NCBI GenBank assembly: GCA_964448115.1
Contig: CAYUVA010000031.1
Span: forward strand, 1 to 54,775
DNA length: 54,775 nt
From: CAYUVA01 sp964448115 [NCBI: uncultured bacterium]
GTDB lineage: Bacteria; CAYUVA01
Direction: 5' to 3'
The notes below the pieces were generated by a model. It ran no database searches. It saw nothing but the letters and a program-made list of their open reading frames with translations, and was not told where the DNA came from. Positions 54,747-54,775 of the stretch are shown piece by piece (positions within the stretch are counted from its first letter, which is position 1; every line of letters begins with the position of its first letter). Made by a program: the position numbers and the translations under genes.

Positions 54747-54775
54747 TATGACTTAAATGTTTGATTTTTTAGGTC

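Noticed and set aside
54474-54775. Replication origin at the right edge
   Set aside because: A parS site is present, but no DnaA boxes were recognised, so oriC itself is not called.

Overview
The window looks like chromosome from an uncultured Gram-negative bacterium of a deep-branching lineage. The evidence is outer-membrane beta-barrels ending in Phe, lipobox and twin-arginine signals, mixed base composition (about 50% GC by eye), very large secreted proteins with Thr-Pro linkers, and a complete dsrMKJOP membrane complex with DsrC. I cannot name the phylum from sequence alone. No rRNA, tRNA, CRISPR array or intact insertion sequence was recognised.

Left part (1-32.3 kb) is dominated by secreted and surface proteins. 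It holds two caspase-fold proteases (one cut by the window edge, one lacking its front), two gingipain-type (C25) proteases, a 2,045-residue FG-GAP/PKD adhesin-like protein, a PQQ-type propeller protein, a SUMF1-fold protein and a DUF362 protein with a Tat signal. Five of these carry an approximately 100-residue module beginning with a G-Y and ending WPYL/WPF; two others share a different C-terminal YYPS-type module. Housekeeping genes are interspersed: a ComM/YifB ATPase, a B12-binding radical SAM enzyme, a PHP-domain protein and a tiny CcmD-like protein. Gene debris is also present: an aldehyde dehydrogenase remnant, a nucleotidyltransferase remnant and a DUF6788-like remnant.

Middle (32.3-46.3 kb), nearly all on the minus strand, holds an envelope/glycosylation set (YfhO-like membrane protein, GT-B glycosyltransferase, TPR lipoprotein, pentapeptide protein). 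It is followed by the sulfur-energy operon dsrC - rsbRD-like - dsrM-dsrK-dsrJ-dsrO-dsrP, transcribed from a good sigma-70 promoter at about 44.26 kb with a structured 200-nt leader. A YeiH-type putative sulfate/sulfite exporter and a small membrane protein lie just upstream. dsrAB are not in the window. The operon would pass electrons between the quinone pool/periplasm and the DsrC trisulfide cycle, normally in sulfite reduction.

Right part (46.4-54.8 kb) carries thiE, pcm, then a stripped-down division cluster, mraZ directly followed by ftsZ. A strong promoter and three helically phased direct repeats that look like MraZ operator boxes precede it. An ArsA/GET3-type ATPase converges on ftsZ and has an (AAAGACT)8 heptanucleotide tract against its start codon. 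The block is flanked by inverted copies of a dispersed palindromic repeat. The end of the window has a GT-C membrane glycosyltransferase, a small outer-membrane barrel, a DUF721/DciA-type helicase-loader gene and a near-perfect parS site, suggesting the replication origin region is close to the right edge.

Dispersed palindromic, REP-like repeats occur at about 25.0, 37.7, 46.4 and 51.0 kb; the first sits exactly where two genes are broken.
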